Source: Streptomyces sp. NBC_00557
GTDB taxonomy: Bacteria; Actinomycetota; Actinomycetes; Streptomycetales; Streptomycetaceae
Assembly: GCF_036345995.1 (NCBI RefSeq)
Contig: NZ_CP107796.1
Span: 3,038,001-3,102,000, forward strand
Reading direction: 5' to 3'
Length of the DNA stretch: 64,000 nucleotides
Shown one piece after another: positions 62,162 to 64,000 of the stretch; within the stretch, counting starts at the first letter, position 1, and every line of letters starts with the position of its first letter. Both the position numbers and the translations under genes were made by a program. Below the pieces are notes generated by a model, which saw only the letters and a program-made list of their open reading frames with translations, did no database searches and had not been told where the DNA came from.

Positions 62162-62878
62162 ATGAGCACGTTCCTGATCGGTGGCGGCTGGGACACGGCG
62201 GAGGTGTACGAGCCGTTCGTCCGCGCGGCCGGAGGGGACCGGCGGATCGGGTGCCTGATCGTCGACGAGGGGGACGGGGCCGCGCAGTTCGAGCGGTATG
62301 CCGGAGCGCTGCGGAAGGCGGGGGCGGACACGCCGGTGCCGCTGCTCGTGCCGCTCGGCGGCCGGTTCGAGCCGGAGGCCGCGCTGGAGGGCATCGACGG
62401 GCTGCTGGTGTGCGGCGGGCTGACGCCCGCGTACCAGGAGGCGCTCGCCGGCTGCCTGCGGCGGCTGCCGGAGCTGCTCGGCGAGCGCGGGATGCCGTAC
62501 GCCGGGTTCTCCGCCGGCGCGGCCGTGGCCGCGCGGCACGCCGTGGTCGGCGGCTGGCTGGTGGACGGGGTGCCGGTGTGCCCGGAGGAGACCGGGGAGG
62601 ACCTGGCGGAGGTCGAGACCCGGGCGGGACTCGGGCTGGTGCCGTTCGCGGTGGACGTCCACGCCGCCCAGTGGGGGACGCTCCCCCGGCTGATCGCGGT
62701 GGTCGCGCGGGGCGCGGCGCCGTACGGGGTCGCCGTGGACGAGAACACCCTGCTGGAGGTGGCGGACGGCCGGGCCCGGGTGACGGGGACGGGCCGCGCC
62801 CACGTCGTACGGCCGGGCGGCGGCGGAGCCGTCCTCGTGCGCTCCCACCGCGCCGGGGAGTCGTTCCCCGTCGAGTAG
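62162..62878 (+). CDS. S51-like peptidase/type 1 glutamine-amidotransferase-fold protein
   Basis: 238 residues from ATG 62162 (GGGGGAGG upstream). The fold resembles peptidase E and cyanophycinase: TFLIGGGWDT at the start, CGGLTPAY, and the nucleophile elbow AGFSAGAAVAA with Ser117. A later His in AVDVHAAQWGTLPR could complete the catalytic set. It would be a cytoplasmic dipeptidase-like hydrolase. The substrate is not deducible; Asp-X dipeptides and cyanophycin are those of relatives. Confidence 0.87.
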   Translation: MSTFLIGGGWDTAEVYEPFVRAAGGDRRIGCLIVDEGDGAAQFERYAGALRKAGADTPVPLLVPLGGRFEPEAALEGIDGLLVCGGLTPAYQEALAGCLRRLPELLGERGMPYAGFSAGAAVAARHAVVGGWLVDGVPVCPEETGEDLAEVETRAGLGLVPFAVDVHAAQWGTLPRLIAVVARGAAPYGVAVDENTLLEVADGRARVTGTGRAHVVRPGGGGAVLVRSHRAGESFPVE

Positions 62879-62967
62879 GACCCGGCGTCCGGCAGCGCCG
62901 CTCGGCTGAGCCGCGCCGCTCGGCTGCGCCGTGCCGCACCCCGGCCCGCCGCCTCACCGGTCCTGGA

Positions 62968-64000
62968 TCAGATCGTCGCCGTGTCGATCACGAAGCGGTA
63001 GCGGACGTCGCTGGCGAGCACCCGCTCGTACGCCTCGTTGATCTGGCCGGCGCTGATCAGCTCGATCTCGGCGCCCAGGTTGTGCTCGGCGCAGAAGTCG
63101 AGCATCTCCTGGGTCTCGGCGATGCCGCCGATCATCGAGCCGGCGAGGGTCTTGCGGCCGCCGATCACCGAGAACAGGTTGAGGGAGATGGGCTCCTCGG
63201 GGGCGCCCACGTTCACCAGCGCGCCGTCCACCTTCAGCAGCGACAGCAGTGCGCCGAAGTCCATCGGCGCCGAGACGGTGGAGAGGATCAGGTCGAAGGT
63301 GCCGGCCAGCTCCTCGAAGGTCTTCGGGTCGCTGGTGGCGTGGTAGTGGTCGGCGCCCAGCTTCAGGCCGTCGTCCTTCTTGCGCAGGGACTGCGACAGG
63401 ACGGTGACCTCGGCGCCCATCGCGTGCGCGATCTTGACGGCCATGTGGCCGAGGCCGCCGAGGCCGACGACGGCGACCTTCTTGCCGGGGCCGGCGTTCC
63501 AGTGCCTGAGCGGCGAGTAGGTGGTGATGCCGGCGCACAGCAGCGGGGCCGCCACGTCCAGGGACAGGCCGTCCGGGATGCGCACGACGTAGTTCTCGTC
63601 GACGACGATCTTCTCGGAGTAGCCGCCGTAGGTGGGCTTGCCGTCCCTGCCGACGGCGTTGTACGTGCCGACCATGCCCTTGACGCAGAACTGCTCCAGG
63701 CCGTTGCGGCAGTTCTCGCACTCGCGGCAGGAGTCGACCATGCAGCCGACGCCGACGCGGTCGCCGACGGCGAACTTCGTCACACCGGGGCCGACCTCGG
63801 AGACGACGCCCGCGATCTCGTGGCCCGGGACCATCGGGAAGATCGCCTCGCCCCAGCCCTCGCGGGCCTGGTGGATGTCGGAGTGGCAGATGCCGGCGAA
63901 CTTGATGTCGATCAGGACGTCGAACTCGCCGACCGCGCGTCGCTCGATGGTCGTCCGCTCCAGCGGAGCCTTCGCGGCGGGGGCGGCGTACGCAGCAACA
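62968..64000 (-). CDS. Zinc-dependent NAD(P) alcohol dehydrogenase (partial)
   Basis: The gene's 3' end is at 62968 and it runs off the right edge, missing only a few N-terminal residues (the visible part starts [14 protein letters not shown]). Zinc alcohol dehydrogenase features are present: catalytic-zinc GICHSD and GHEIAG, the structural-zinc Cys cluster [15 protein letters not shown], and the cofactor motif [11 protein letters not shown]. Length and motifs match YahK/cinnamyl-alcohol-dehydrogenase-like aldehyde reductases that prefer NADPH. It reduces aldehydes to alcohols in the cytoplasm. It looks intact. Confidence 0.92.
   Translation of the reverse strand, partial: VAAYAAPAAKAPLERTTIERRAVGEFDVLIDIKFAGICHSDIHQAREGWGEAIFPMVPGHEIAGVVSEVGPGVTKFAVGDRVGVGCMVDSCRECENCRNGLEQFCVKGMVGTYNAVGRDGKPTYGGYSEKIVVDENYVVRIPDGLSLDVAAPLLCAGITTYSPLRHWNAGPGKKVAVVGLGGLGHMAVKIAHAMGAEVTVLSQSLRKKDDGLKLGADHYHATSDPKTFEELAGTFDLILSTVSAPMDFGALLSLLKVDGALVNVGAPEEPISLNLFSVIGGRKTLAGSMIGGIAETQEMLDFCAEHNLGAEIELISAGQINEAYERVLASDVRYRFVIDTATI

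Overview
The window is high-GC actinobacterial DNA with G/C-rich third codon positions, frequent GTG/TTG starts and 4-bp start/stop overlaps. Gene content (mycothiol S-conjugate amidase Mca, GTP-dependent PEP carboxykinase, chitinase behind DasR-type sites, Streptomyces-type Tad pilus locus) points to Streptomyces. From memory, much of the order resembles the stretch of the S. coelicolor chromosome holding chiA, a D-aminoacylase, PEPCK, mca, greA, ilvA and metB. I could not check this by alignment.

Layout. 1-2.1 kb: the start of an alpha/beta-hydrolase gene coupled to a WXG100-like gene, then a frameshifted lipoprotein gene. 2.1-13.3 kb: a Tad/Flp pilus operon read leftwards (unknown Zn-ribbon protein, CpaB, CpaE, two TadE-like pseudopilins, CpaF/TadA, TadB, TadC, a NarL-type two-component pair, Flp pilin, a third TadE/TadG-like protein, a lipoprotein and an OmpA-domain protein). 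13.4-15.4 kb: a secreted GH18 chitinase behind two DasR-like boxes. 15.4-23.0 kb: a hypothetical gene and a D-amino-acid/sugar-acid module (GntP permease, RidA, IclR regulator, PfkB kinase; divergent D-serine-deaminase-like enzyme and N-acyl-D-amino-acid deacylase) around an IclR-like operator. 23.0-26.5 kb: a secreted trypsin-like protease, a Ser/Pro-rich membrane protein and an AlaA-type aminotransferase.

26.5-37.3 kb is the most unusual part: an island of about 10 kb lodged between the aminotransferase gene and a small conserved gene. It is flanked by two diverged direct copies of that small-gene locus. The left copy is decayed and the right copy is intact. Inside are two paralogous TPR proteins sharing an upstream element, a GT2-methyltransferase fusion, a GT2-TPR glycosyltransferase, a collagen-like secreted protein, intact rfbA and rfbC, decayed rfbB and rfbD, and a DUF2079 membrane protein. 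It reads as a surface-glycan or glycoprotein island built around a collagen-like protein.

37.3-64 kb is mostly core: a small membrane protein, PEPCK, hemolysin III, a TetR regulator, a MoaD/Mut7-C protein, a second glycan operon (processive GT2, GT39-like, GT2-GtrA, and a copper-radical oxidase with an Excalibur-like tail), a YyaL thioredoxin-domain protein, a nucleobase deaminase next to a collapsed xanthine-dehydrogenase pseudogene, an ArsR regulator with a divergent membrane protein, mca, DUF4307, greA, ilvA, a MarR regulator, a sigma-like protein, metB, a hypothetical protein, a 53-bp tandem repeat, an S51-like peptidase and a zinc alcohol dehydrogenase cut by the window end. No tRNA, rRNA, CRISPR array or intact insertion sequence was seen.
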